From the NCBI RefSeq assembly GCF_029023865.1, contig NZ_CP118969.1, positions 2,454,869 to 2,518,868 of the forward strand: 64,000 bases of DNA, given 5' to 3'. Positions 32,481 through 45,615 of the stretch are shown here, piece after piece (the first letter of the stretch is position 1; every line of letters begins with the position of its first letter). A program made the position numbers and the translations under genes. Origin of the DNA: Lactococcus lactis. GTDB taxonomy: Bacteria; Bacillota; Bacilli; Lactobacillales; Streptococcaceae. The notes beneath the pieces are model-generated. The model made no database searches and had not been told where the DNA came from. It worked only from the letters and a program-made list of their open reading frames with translations.

Positions 32481-35174
32481 ATGAAATATAAAACAGAATC
32501 CATTGATAATATAAAAAAATTCTATGATATTAATACTAAAACTGGTCTCAGTCCAACTCAAGTCACAAATTCACGAATAAAATACGGTCATAATAACTTT
32601 GAAGAACAAAGTGGCCCAAATATTTTTCAAAAACTTCTTCATCACCTCTTAGAAGTCATGAATATCATTCTTATTTTAGTTGGTGTTCTCTCAGCCTATT
32701 TGGCTTATATCAGTAACGGAAACTACACTAAAACAATTGTTGTTTTACTTATCGTTGCCATCAACGTTTTCGTTTCAATCTTCCAAGAAAACAGGGCGGA
32801 AAATGCACTCGCTGCACTCAAAGAGCTTTCCTCACCAACTTCAACTGTTCTTCGTTCTGGAAAACGCCAAACTATTCCTTCAAGTGAATTAGTCTGCGGT
32901 GACCTCATTGAGCTGACAGCCGGCGTACAAGTTGGAGCTGATATTCGCTTACTCACAAGTAATAGCCTGCAAGTTGATGAATCTTCACTGACAGGTGAAT
33001 CAGAACCCATTGACAAGAATGCTGACCTTGATATTACTGACGAAGTTCCTCTTGGAGATCAACTGAATATGGTTTTCTCAGGAACAAATATCCTTAACGG
33101 AACAGCCGAAGGAATCGTTGTCGCAGTTGGTTCAGAATCACAAATGGGACAAATTGCCACACTTATTGGCGAACAAATAAAAGGAAAAACTCCTCTTCAA
33201 AAAAGAATCGATAAACTTGCCAAACGCTTAGCAGTCATTGCCTTTGCCGCTGGAATCTTAATCTTTGTCATTAACCTTTTGTATGGAAATGTTCCTTTTG
33301 TTGATAATTTAATGACCGCCGTTGTTTTAGGAGTCGCTGCCGTCCCAGAAACACTTCCAGTTATTGTTACCCTCAGTTTGATTTACGGTGTAGAAAATAT
33401 GGCTCAGAAAAAAGCCATTATCCGAAATGTCCCTGCCGTTGAAACTCTTGGAAACGCAACAGTCATCGCTTCTGACAAAACCGGAACACTCACACAAAAT
33501 CAGATGACCATTCAAAAACTTTGGCTATCTGGACAAGAGAGTTGGTCAGGAGGTCAATTATCAAGCTCTGAAGTTTCCTTAATACAAAATTTTGCTTATG
33601 CCTCAAACGCCAGTGCACAACTCATTGACGGTGATTGGGAAATCCATGGTGACCCAACCGAAGCAGCAATCATTCGCTTCTTAATTACTCATGACCTCTA
33701 TGAACCCGAAAAAAATCCAAAACGACTTGCCGAACTCCCTTTTGATAGTTCACGCAAAAAAATGACCGTTGTCATTCCACATCCGCAAGATAATGAAAAA
33801 TATCTTGTACTGACCAAGGGCGCTTTTGATAGACTTGCACCAAGCAGTCAACATCAAGCACAGCATCCACAGCTCCTTTCTTCAAATAACGAGGAGACTT
33901 CCACTCACTTATCAAATGATTTATTGAGTCAAGCCCAAAAAATACATGATATTTTTGCTGACCAAGCCCTACGTGTTCTTGCTCTTTCTTACAAAATCAT
34001 CGATAAAGTTCCAGAAGATTTAACTGAATTAGAAAATAATCTTACCTTTCTTGGAATCGTGGGAATGATTGACCCTCCACGATTAGAATCAAAAGCCGCT
34101 GTTCAAGAAGCAAGGGCTGCTGGTATTAAACCAATCATGATTACAGGGGACCACGCGCTTACAGCAAAAGCAATCGCTCAACAAATTGACATCTATCGTG
34201 ACGGAGATAAAGCTATTGACGGCTTAACGCTCAAATCAATGACAGATGATGAACTTAGCCAAACGATTGAACAAATTTCGGTCTATGCCCGAGTAAGTCC
34301 TGAAGACAAACTTCGTATTGTAAAAATCTGGCAAGAAAAAGAACAAATCGTCGCCATGACAGGAGACGGGGTCAATGACGCACCTAGCTTAAGAGCAGCC
34401 GATGTCGGAACTGCAATGGGAATAGCTGGAACAGAAGTTGCAAAATCCGCTTCTGATATCATTCTTGCTGACGACAATTTTGCGACCATCGTCGCTGCCA
34501 TTCGCGAAGGCCGTCGCGTTTACACCAATATCAAAAAAACAATTTATTACCTTCTCTCAGCAAACGTAGCTGAAATTCTAACAATGCTCATTGGAGCAAT
34601 TGTCGGTTGGGGAATGCCTTTTACAGGAATTCAACTCCTTTACATCAATGTCCTTGCTGATGGAATTCCCGGATTTGGACTTTCACGTGAAAAAGCCGAC
34701 AGTCATATCATGGAACAGCCACCTGTTGGAGTCAAAGAAAGTATCTTCTCAAGAGGAGTCAGCTGGCGTATCGCCATTTGTTCTACAGCATTCATCATTA
34801 CTGCTCTAGTTGGTTTTTATCTTGGTAGGTTTATTGAAATCGCTGGATTGACACCCAACCATCAACTCGGACAAACAATGGCCTTTGTGATATTAACCCT
34901 TGCTTCTACGATTAATGTCTATAACGCTAGAAGTAATGAATCTCTCTTCACAAGAGGAATTACCACTAATAAAATGATTTTTGGTACCACCTTATTATCA
35001 CTAGGAATAACCGTTCTCTTTACAAATGTTCCTATTTTGATGAACATCTTAGAAGTTGCTCCTTTATCAATGATACACGGGCTGATAGCTATCATCTTAG
35101 CTTTAATCCCAACCCTTGTCATTGAAATTACAAAAGTGATTCTTAATAAACAAGGGAAAAAATTTATTGGCTAA
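32481..35174 (+). CDS. P-type cation ATPase, probably Ca2+-transporting (PacL/SERCA-like)
   Basis: The 897-residue protein has all P2-type signatures: TGES (about 170), PET/PEGL-type intramembrane motif VAAVPETLPVIV, phosphorylation site SDKTGTLT (about 332), KGAFDRL in the nucleotide domain, and TGDGVNDAPSL. About ten membrane segments are visible. It would export Ca2+ (or Mn2+) at the cost of ATP. The N-terminal cation ATPase domain is present. SD AGAAAGGG 12 nt before the ATG. It stands alone, ended by a terminator. Confidence 0.92.
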   Translation: MKYKTESIDNIKKFYDINTKTGLSPTQVTNSRIKYGHNNFEEQSGPNIFQKLLHHLLEVMNIILILVGVLSAYLAYISNGNYTKTIVVLLIVAINVFVSIFQENRAENALAALKELSSPTSTVLRSGKRQTIPSSELVCGDLIELTAGVQVGADIRLLTSNSLQVDESSLTGESEPIDKNADLDITDEVPLGDQLNMVFSGTNILNGTAEGIVVAVGSESQMGQIATLIGEQIKGKTPLQKRIDKLAKRLAVIAFAAGILIFVINLLYGNVPFVDNLMTAVVLGVAAVPETLPVIVTLSLIYGVENMAQKKAIIRNVPAVETLGNATVIASDKTGTLTQNQMTIQKLWLSGQESWSGGQLSSSEVSLIQNFAYASNASAQLIDGDWEIHGDPTEAAIIRFLITHDLYEPEKNPKRLAELPFDSSRKKMTVVIPHPQDNEKYLVLTKGAFDRLAPSSQHQAQHPQLLSSNNEETSTHLSNDLLSQAQKIHDIFADQALRVLALSYKIIDKVPEDLTELENNLTFLGIVGMIDPPRLESKAAVQEARAAGIKPIMITGDHALTAKAIAQQIDIYRDGDKAIDGLTLKSMTDDELSQTIEQISVYARVSPEDKLRIVKIWQEKEQIVAMTGDGVNDAPSLRAADVGTAMGIAGTEVAKSASDIILADDNFATIVAAIREGRRVYTNIKKTIYYLLSANVAEILTMLIGAIVGWGMPFTGIQLLYINVLADGIPGFGLSREKADSHIMEQPPVGVKESIFSRGVSWRIAICSTAFIITALVGFYLGRFIEIAGLTPNHQLGQTMAFVILTLASTINVYNARSNESLFTRGITTNKMIFGTTLLSLGITVLFTNVPILMNILEVAPLSMIHGLIAIILALIPTLVIEITKVILNKQGKKFIG

Positions 35175-35177
35175 AAG

Positions 35178-35205
35178 AAAGGCTCAAAATAACTTGAGCC
35201 TTTTT
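35178..35205 (+). terminator. Terminator of the P-type ATPase gene
   Basis: AAAGGCTCAA / TTGAGCCTTTTT stem-loop 4 bp after the stop; the T-run is on the + strand. Confidence 0.88.
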
Positions 35206-35215
35206 ATCTGTCCAC

Positions 35216-35743
35216 TTATTCATGGAATTCTACAACCATCTTCACCACTTCATCATAAGACTCTTGACAGCCATTTTTCACCCAATTTCCTAAAACATAA
35301 AATAAACCAGCAGCCATAAAATCGTTCCAAAATTTTTGCTTTGTCCCTATATAATCAGCCCAAGTCGTTGTTTCATTATAAAAAATAGTCATCTTTTGAG
35401 CAAATACCTGAAAAATCAGCGAATAATAATTCCCCTTGACAGCTTTTTCTATTTCTTCTTCTTGTTCAACAAATAGTCCCACCAACTTCTCACTTAAAAT
35501 AAGTGAGTTAATACTTTCTAGCTCCAAAAGTTCTTTGAGAAATTTATCATAGATTAGCTCAAAATACTCTAATACGACTTCTTCCTTATTTTTGAAGTGC
35601 CGATAGAAAGTCATCCGACTCACCCCAGCTTTTTTGCAAACTTCTGTCAATGGCAATTCATTGATTGTATATTTCTCTAAACACAACATCATTCCTTCAA
35701 TAATAAAGTCATGAAAATCTTGATATTGCTCTTTTCGCTTCAT
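35216..35743 (-). CDS. TetR-family regulator divergent from an SDR gene
   Basis: 175 residues with a TetR HTH at about 28-60 (LTEVCKKAGVSRMTFYRHFKNKEEVV) and a helical C-terminal domain with several aromatic residues. It is divergent from the SDR gene with 124 bp between, and the direct repeat CTGTTACACTT in that gap could be its operator. It probably represses the SDR gene in the absence of a ligand. No clear SD is seen. Confidence 0.88.
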   Translation of the reverse strand: MKRKEQYQDFHDFIIEGMMLCLEKYTINELPLTEVCKKAGVSRMTFYRHFKNKEEVVLEYFELIYDKFLKELLELESINSLILSEKLVGLFVEQEEEIEKAVKGNYYSLIFQVFAQKMTIFYNETTTWADYIGTKQKFWNDFMAAGLFYVLGNWVKNGCQESYDEVVKMVVEFHE

Positions 35744-35745
35744 TT

Positions 35746-35828
35746 CTGTTACACTTTCATTTTGTTGTCACTTTTAAAGACAAACCGTCCAAAGTTAATT
35801 GTAAAAGTTCTTTTTTGCTGTTACACTT
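35746..35828. promoter_or_regulatory. Divergent promoter region with repeated CTGTTACACTT
   Basis: CTGTTACACTT occurs at 35746-35756 and 35818-35828. The second overlaps a possible -35 (TTACAC) that is 17 bp from TATAAC (35844-35849) for the SDR gene. Confidence 0.5.
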
Positions 35829-35867
35829 GTATCACATAAATATTATAACACAAAGGAAAATTTTATT

Positions 35868-36887
35868 ATGTCAAATCAAGAACCAATAGCAAACTACAAA
35901 TTTAATTATAAAACAACAGCAAATAAAGTTATGAAAAATATTAATCTTTCAGGAAAAACAATCATCATCACTGGTGGGTATTCTGGTATTGGTTTAGAGA
36001 TGACCAAACAACTTTCACGTGCTGGAGCAAAAATTATTATCCCCGCCCGAAGAATGGAGGTAGCCAAGAAAAATTTATCTAAAATAAAAAATATTGACAT
36101 TCTTCCCCTTGACCTCACCAATCCAGAAAGCATTCATCAATTTGCCGAAAGTTTTTTGCAAAATAATTCAAAACTAGATATTCTTATTAATTCCGCTGGA
36201 TTAATGTACCTTCCTTTAAAAAGAGATTCACGAGGAATAGAATATCACTTTGCCACAAACCATCTAGGCCACTATCAATTAACAATGGAACTTTTACCCG
36301 CTTTAAAAAATGCAAAAAACTCAAGAGTTATAAATTTATCCAGTCGTGCTCAACAAATGACACCATTACTAGAAGATTGGAATTTTGAAAAAATAGAAAA
36401 CTATAATCCCCAAATAGGCTACCAACAATCTAAAACTGCCAACGTTTTATTTTCAATAAAACTAGATGAACTAGGAAAAAAATATGGAATTAGAAGTTTT
36501 GCCGTCCACCCTGGTATGATTCCAATGACAAATATTGGTCGTCAAAATTCACCGATTACCCCTTGGCTCCGCTACCTAGCCGACTATTTTAAATTAATTC
36601 ATATCCCCGCATTTTTTAATGCACTTAAATCCGGCTTTGACCGAAGTAAATATCGCTATTTAAAAACAATCGCTCAAGGTGCCGCAACACCTCTTTGGGC
36701 CTCAACAAGCCCTGATTTAGAAGGTAAGGGTGGTCTTTATTGTGAAGACCTTAATATTGCCAGACTTATGACATCAGAAGAAGCTAATAATTTTTCTGGA
36801 GGCTTACGTCCACATGCAATAGACCACAATGACGCAGATAGACTTTGGCAGATTTCAAAAAATATAACAGGTCTGGATTTTGAATAA
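35868..36887 (+). CDS. Short-chain dehydrogenase/reductase
   Basis: 339 residues; cofactor motif TGGYSGIG (about residue 34), NSAG, catalytic serine in NLSSRAQ and YQQSKTAN (YxxxK). The extended length resembles retinol dehydrogenase/WW-oxidoreductase-type SDRs. NAD(P)-dependent oxidation or reduction of an alcohol/carbonyl is expected; the substrate is unknown. SD AAAGGA. Likely controlled by the divergent TetR protein. A strong terminator follows. Confidence 0.9.
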   Translation: MSNQEPIANYKFNYKTTANKVMKNINLSGKTIIITGGYSGIGLEMTKQLSRAGAKIIIPARRMEVAKKNLSKIKNIDILPLDLTNPESIHQFAESFLQNNSKLDILINSAGLMYLPLKRDSRGIEYHFATNHLGHYQLTMELLPALKNAKNSRVINLSSRAQQMTPLLEDWNFEKIENYNPQIGYQQSKTANVLFSIKLDELGKKYGIRSFAVHPGMIPMTNIGRQNSPITPWLRYLADYFKLIHIPAFFNALKSGFDRSKYRYLKTIAQGAATPLWASTSPDLEGKGGLYCEDLNIARLMTSEEANNFSGGLRPHAIDHNDADRLWQISKNITGLDFE

Positions 36888-36904
36888 ACCCTTACTATAA
36901 AATA

Positions 36905-36933
36905 AAACTGACCTATTATAAATAGGTCAGTTT
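36905..36933 (+). terminator. Terminator of the SDR gene
   Basis: AAACTGACCTATT / AATAGGTCAGTTT, 13-bp perfect stem with a 3-nt loop. Confidence 0.9.
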
Positions 36934-37105
36934 ATCTATTTTTTCATTAGATGAAACTTATTATACATACTACTTTTGATTAAATAATGGCATTTATATT
37001 AAAAATACACAAACTTCTTTGACATGGTATTGATCAAGTGCTAATATTATACTATATATTCAAAATAGTTTGAATATATAGTTTTTTATAACAAAGGAGA
37101 TGCAT

Positions 37106-37893
37106 ATGAAGAAGAATTTAAATGAACTTCAAAAATTTATAGTGATGAACCTGTGACACTCACTAAAAATTTTTATAAGAGAACAGCCATGATTTTAAAA
37201 AAATACAAACTTAATATTTTAGGAATTCTATTTTTTCTTTTATTAAACATTCTTTATCAATATCCTCTTGTTTTAGTTTTTGCCTATTTCTTTAATAAAA
37301 GAATCTTTTTCTTTACCGATTTTTTATATACTAATTCCTCTTGGACCTTACCACTATTAATGACTTTGGTATTAATACTCATTTTTATAAGTGCTTGGAA
37401 GCTCGGATATCTAAAAAATACACTTAATAACTGGAATTTAAAGCGTATTTTTTGGCTAATGGGGATTTTGTTTTTCACTTTAGCAACCAATTATCTAGTA
37501 ACAGTACTTGTCCTAAAAACACAAATTATTTCTTCCGTGACGAGTGATACTGGTATGTCGGATATTTTAGGCCAACTACCAATCCTTTGTCAAAAATATA
37601 TTTTAGGAATTATTGTTCCACTTTCGGAAGAGCTATTGTTTAGAAGTTATATTTTTGGTTCAATAACTAATAAAAAGGTTGCCTTTTTAATCTCTTCTGT
37701 ACTTTTCGCTCTTGTCCATACGGGATTTTCTTGGTACTTACTTCCATACCTCATTCTTTCTTTTATTATTACTTGGGTTTATTCAAAAAGAAATAATTTC
37801 ATCGAGAGCGCGATTGTCCATAGCTCAGTGAATCTCTTAGGTGGACCTGCAATCAAACTACTAGACACATTTTTTAAACTATTACCTTATTAA
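37106..37893 (+). pseudogene. CPBP-family intramembrane protease, probably frameshifted at codon 10
   Basis: The long frame (GTG 37153, 246 residues) has several membrane segments and the CPBP motifs EELLFRSYIFG and HTGFSW plus a second His (HSSVNLLG). The GTG has no SD. A strong SD (AAAGGAG) instead serves ATG 37106, whose frame MKKNLNELQKFIVMNL stops at 37156. One extra A in the A5 run near 37130 would fuse the two as MKKNLNELQKIYSDEPVTLTK. So the gene is probably frameshifted, or starts at ATG 37189. Family members cleave or protect against peptides, including bacteriocins. Confidence 0.75.
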
Positions 37894-37916
37894 AAAATAA
37901 TGTAAAAAGGAGAACT

Positions 37917-38372
37917 ATGAAAAATTTTATAAACAAACCAAATAATATTAAAAGATGGATCTTATTACTATATTCTATCCTTTCACTAATTATTACCATC
38001 ACTTATATTATTTTTAACCACACATTTTTTAAAGTAGATTGGCAAAGGTATGATATAGATGGGACTTACCGAAGAAAGGTGGATGAGATACTAAAACATG
38101 GTGTCTTCTGGATAAATGGGAATTTAACAGCAATCAACTCTACACTACTGATTTTACTTCTAGCTGTAGGGACGATTCTTTCACTATTAATTTTCTATTT
38201 AGCTTGGCATAATCTAGCAACTAGAACATGGACCCCAATTCTGTGCTTAGCAGGATTTTTGATTCCTCTAATCGTTCATGGCGACGGAAATATTCTCAAA
38301 TCCTTGATTATTGGCTATATTTTTATCATTGCTGGAGCAAGCTTCTCAGTTCAGGCTTTACGCTTTTCCTGA
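37917..38372 (+). CDS. Membrane protein of unknown function (151 residues)
   Basis: Four hydrophobic segments (about 15-35, 72-95, 105-120, 125-147). SD AAAAGGAGAA precedes the ATG, 24 bp after the CPBP gene, so the two are probably one operon. The segment between TM1 and TM2 is charged and outside or inside by turns. Immunity protein of a lost bacteriocin locus is one idea, not supported by motifs. Confidence 0.65.
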   Translation: MKNFINKPNNIKRWILLLYSILSLIITITYIIFNHTFFKVDWQRYDIDGTYRRKVDEILKHGVFWINGNLTAINSTLLILLLAVGTILSLLIFYLAWHNLATRTWTPILCLAGFLIPLIVHGDGNILKSLIIGYIFIIAGASFSVQALRFS

Positions 38373-38396
38373 TTTTAAAAACGCATTTAATATAAC

Positions 38397-38434
38397 AAAA
38401 AACTACTGAATTCAATAATTTTCAGTAGTTTTTT
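38397..38434 (+). terminator. Terminator of the CPBP/membrane protein unit
   Basis: AAAAAACTACTGAA / TTCAGTAGTTTTTT, 14-bp perfect arms around a 10-nt loop. Confidence 0.88.
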
Positions 38435-38467
38435 ATTAACTATAAAATAATCCAATTAATTATATAA

Positions 38468-38498
38468 AAAAAGCTAACAATAGGCATGTTAGCTTTTA
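38468..38498 (-). terminator. Terminator of rrn operon 1
   Basis: On the minus strand, AAAAGCTAACA / TGTTAGCTTTTTT follows the last tRNA and ends in a T-run. Confidence 0.88.
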
Positions 38499-38503
38499 TG
38501 TTA

Positions 38504-38587
38504 TGCCGAAGGCCGGGGTCGAACCGGCACTCCCGTGAAGGAACCAGATTTTGAGTCTGGCGCGTCTGCCTATTCCGCCACTTCGGC
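38504..38587 (-). tRNA. tRNA-Leu (anticodon CAA)
   Basis: 84-nt class II tRNA with GCCGAAG acceptor arm and long variable arm; anticodon loop CTCAAAA. CCA is not encoded. Last gene of rrn operon 1. Confidence 0.95.
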
Positions 38588-38599
38588 GAAACATAACAA

Positions 38600-38671
38600 C
38601 TGGGGTAGCTGGATTCGAACCAACGCATGAGGGAGTCAAAGTCCCTTGCCTTACCGCTTGGCTATACCCCA
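38600..38671 (-). tRNA. tRNA-Gln (anticodon TTG)
   Basis: Acceptor TGGGGTA/TACCCCA, anticodon loop CTTTGAC, discriminator G. Confidence 0.95.
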
Positions 38672-38677
38672 TTAAAA

Positions 38678-38751
38678 GGCGGATGACGAGGATCGAACTC
38701 GCGAGTGCCGGCGCCACAAGCCGGTGTGTTAACCACTTCACCACATCCGCC
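38678..38751 (-). tRNA. tRNA-His (anticodon GTG)
   Basis: Acceptor GGCGGAT/ATCCGCC; anticodon loop TTGTGGC within stem CCGGC/GCCGG. Confidence 0.94.
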
Positions 38752-38760
38752 ATAATGAAA

Positions 38761-38831
38761 CACGGGCAGCAGGAATTGAACCCACACTAAAGGTTTTGGA
38801 GACCTTTGTACTACCTTTATACGATGCCCGT
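38761..38831 (-). tRNA. tRNA-Trp (anticodon CCA)
   Basis: Acceptor ACGGGCA/TGCCCGT, anticodon loop CTCCAAA, discriminator G. Confidence 0.95.
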
Positions 38832-38837
38832 TTTCTA

Positions 38838-38918
38838 TGGAAGGGGAGGGATTCGAACCCCCGAACCCGAAGGAGCGGATTTACAGTCCGCCGCGTTTAG
38901 CCTCTTCGCTACCCTTCC
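38838..38918 (-). tRNA. tRNA-Tyr (anticodon GTA)
   Basis: Class II tRNA, acceptor GGAAGGG/CCCTTCC, anticodon loop CTGTAAA, 81 nt. Confidence 0.95.
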
Positions 38919-38953
38919 AAACTCTTTATTCACTTAATGGCTGAAACAACCAA

Positions 38954-39026
38954 TGGGAGTTAACGGGATCGAACCGCTGACCCTCTGCTTGTAAGGCAGA
39001 TGCTCTCCCAGCTGAGCTAAACTCCC
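38954..39026 (-). tRNA. tRNA-Val (anticodon TAC)
   Basis: Acceptor GGGAGTT/AACTCCC, anticodon loop CTTACAA; first tRNA after the 5S gene. Confidence 0.95.
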
Positions 39027-39030
39027 AAAA

Positions 39031-39145
39031 CTTGGCCACTCGCCTATCTCCCAGGGGGCAACCCCCAAGTACTTCCGCCGTAGATGGACTTAACTTCTGT
39101 GTTCGACATGGGAACAGGTGTATCTCCATCGCAATGATGACCAAA
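39031..39145 (-). rRNA. rrf: 5S rRNA, rrn operon 1
   Basis: About 115 nt with the 5S core CACCTGTTCCCATG.CGAACACAGAAGTTAAG on the minus strand and complementary ends (TTTGG...CCAAG). Part of the 5.17-kb block repeated at 58207-63379. Confidence 0.95.
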
Positions 39146-39231
39146 TCATTAAATGTTACCTTGAACATTCAAAACTAAATAACAATTCTTCTAACTTTTA
39201 AACCATAAGCATATTATATTTGACTCTTTTG

Positions 39232-42127
<2,896 letters not shown>

Positions 42128-42267
42128 CCATGATGATTTATAATCATCGTTTTTCAAGTATAAGTTTGTAAATTCTTTAAAATTCACAGCTTTTGGTTTA
42201 TTTATCGTTATTAGATATTGTTATTTAGTTTTCAATGTTCAAGTGATTTTAACGTCTTGTCTGACAA

Positions 42268-42340
42268 TGGAGCCTAGCGGGATCGAACCGCTGACCTCCT
42301 GCGTGCAAAGCAGGCGCTCTCCCAGCTGAGCTAAGGCCCC
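42268..42340 (-). tRNA. tRNA-Ala (anticodon TGC) in the 16S-23S spacer, operon 1
   Basis: Acceptor GGGGCCT/AGGCTCC, anticodon loop TTTGCAA. The usual spacer tRNA of lactococcal rrn operons. Confidence 0.95.
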
Positions 42341-42427
42341 ACAATCAAGAATTTGATTCTTGCTTAGGTTTATGACTAAACCCCTCAAAACTGAATAAAG
42401 TTGAATGCTCACGTCTTTGTATATATT

Positions 42428-43980
<1,553 letters not shown>

Positions 43981-44136
43981 AGTATTTAAGTCACCTTAGT
44001 GACTGGCTTGTCTTTCATTATTGATTGACAGATTTTTGATGTATCTTACTACATCACATGAGTCATTCTTCTTTATTCAGTTTTCAATGGTCTAGCTTAT
44101 CGCTTCAAGACCCTCGTCTCTTGCGACAACTATTAT

Positions 44137-44165
44137 ATTCTATCAAACCTAACTAAACTTGTCAA
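44137..44165 (-). promoter_or_regulatory. rrn operon 1 promoter
   Basis: Minus strand: TTGACA (44160-44165), 17 bp, TAGAAT (44137-44142). About 155 bp of leader precede the 16S gene. The same promoter is at 63314-63342. 44203-44336 beyond it shows no gene. Confidence 0.85.
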
Positions 44166-44338
44166 GAATTAACTGTGACTTTTATACCTTTTTTTATCTT
44201 ACATTCAGAAAACCCCACGGTTGTCATGTTCTTCAATCTACAATTTTTATAGAAAATATAATTTATTGGTTTATTATTTTACCCTTTGGATATTGTATGA
44301 GAGAATTTACAAATTTTATAGGTATAAATTTAATACAA

Positions 44339-44365
44339 AAAAACACTTCCATATGGAAGTGTTTT
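44339..44365 (-). terminator. rpsI terminator
   Basis: AAAACACTTCC-atat-GGAAGTGTTTT, perfect stem about 23 bp after the rpsI stop. Confidence 0.9.
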
Positions 44366-44387
44366 AAACATTGATATATGAATAATA

Positions 44388-44780
44388 TTAACGTTTTGAG
44401 AATTGTGATGCTTTACGGGCTTTTTTGAGACCTGGTTTTTTACGTTCAACCATACGGGCGTCACGTGTAAGGAGTCCAGCGCGTTTCAAAGCACTACGGA
44501 AATCTGGGTCTACTTGGAGCAATGCACGAGCGATTCCGTGACGGATAGCTCCTGCTTGACCTGATACACCACCACCATTTACGTTTACGAGTGTATCGTA
44601 GCTACCTTCTGTTTGTGTAGCTGCAAATGGTTGGTTGATAACGAGACGCATGTCTGCGTGTGGGATGTAGCTTTCTACTTCACGTCCGTTAACTGTGATT
44701 TTACCAGTACCAGGTACGAGACGTACGCGTGCTACTGCATTTTTACGACGGCCTGTGCCGGCATATTGTACTTGTGCCAT
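44388..44780 (-). CDS. rpsI: 30S ribosomal protein S9
   Basis: 130 residues, family length, with [16 protein letters not shown] and the basic C-terminal tail ending in SQFSKR that reaches the ribosomal P site. It lies 19 bp after rplM, the conserved rplM-rpsI pair. SD AGGAA upstream. Expression likely follows the rplM leader control. Confidence 0.98.
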   Translation of the reverse strand: MAQVQYAGTGRRKNAVARVRLVPGTGKITVNGREVESYIPHADMRLVINQPFAATQTEGSYDTLVNVNGGGVSGQAGAIRHGIARALLQVDPDFRSALKRAGLLTRDARMVERKKPGLKKARKASQFSKR

Positions 44781-44799
44781 TATGTTCGTTCCTTCCTGA

Positions 44800-45243
44800 T
44801 TAAATCAAACCTGTGATGTCAAGGACTTCAGGTTTTTGAGCTGTATGTGTGTGTTCTGCGCCAACAAACACTTTAAGTTTCATGCCTTGAGCACGTCCAA
44901 GTGTGTTGTGTGGAAGCATACCTTTTACTGATTTTTCAATCAAACGTACAGCATTTTTTTCACGGAGTTCACCAGCAGTAACTGATTTCAATCCACCTGG
45001 GTGAAGTGAGTGTGAGTAATAAACTTTATCAGTTGCTTTTTTACCAGTCAATTTGATTTTTTCAGCGTTAACAACGATTACGAAATCACCTGTATCAGTA
45101 TGTGGTGTGTATGTTGGTTTGTTTTTTCCGCGAAGTACGCTTGCGACAACTGCAGAAAGACGTCCAAGAGGAACATCAGTTGCATCGACGACGTACCATT
45201 TACGGTCAACGTTTTGAGCGTTAGCCATGAATGTAGTTTTCAT
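44800..45243 (-). CDS. rplM: 50S ribosomal protein L13
   Basis: From ATG 45243 ([20 protein letters not shown]) 147 residues with the L13 motifs [34 protein letters not shown] second ATG just upstream (45246) is possible. It heads the rplM-rpsI operon and is preceded by an L13-leader-like region. Confidence 0.97.
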   Translation of the reverse strand: MKTTFMANAQNVDRKWYVVDATDVPLGRLSAVVASVLRGKNKPTYTPHTDTGDFVIVVNAEKIKLTGKKATDKVYYSHSLHPGGLKSVTAGELREKNAVRLIEKSVKGMLPHNTLGRAQGMKLKVFVGAEHTHTAQKPEVLDITGLI

Positions 45244-45249
45244 CATTTT

Positions 45250-45360
45250 GGTTATTTTCCTTTTACTAGAATTTGTTTACAGCAGGTGTAAGAGTCCTGC
45301 AAAGTATTTTTGGGTTTCCGGGGCCACAAAAATGGGGTAAACAATACCGTTTATCATCAT
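45250..45360 (-). promoter_or_regulatory. L13-leader-like mRNA structure upstream of rplM
   Basis: On the minus strand GCAGGACTCTTACACCTGC forms a hairpin (GCAGG/CCTGC) between the promoter side and the SD of rplM, after a G/C-rich stretch (GGTTTACCCC...GGGG-type). Autoregulatory L13 leaders are known in Firmicutes; identity is by position and stem. 45361-45600 beyond shows only a -10-like TATAAT (45543-45548) for the ABC genes. Confidence 0.55.
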
Positions 45361-45615
45361 ATCATATTATTCCTGGGTTTGTCAAGACATTTTAGGGATT
45401 ATATCCCCTTTATTTACTTCTTTTCGTGGATTATGTATTTTTTAGTTTTATATCTTTTCAAATGTTTCTTTGTGGTTTTTGCTACAAGCATTATGGTAGC
45501 ACTTCCATTTGAACTATGATAGACTTTTTTAAAAGGGGTTTATATAATACAAGTCCTTTTATTCAGTTAGCCCTCGGAAATTTGGGGGATTTATATAGAA
45601 AATAGGAGCTCAATG

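Noticed and set aside
38440..39168. Several open frames over the tRNA cluster and 5S gene
   Set aside because: They lie on mature tRNA or 5S sequence and give no protein-like product.
38600..39170. Possible CRISPR-like regular repeats
   Set aside because: The similar segments are tRNA T-arms and acceptor stems, not repeats with spacers. No CRISPR array or cas gene seen in the window.
45310..45519. 69-codon + strand frame between rplM and the ABC permease
   Set aside because: No SD, overlaps the rplM leader and promoter region; phenylalanine-rich chance frame.
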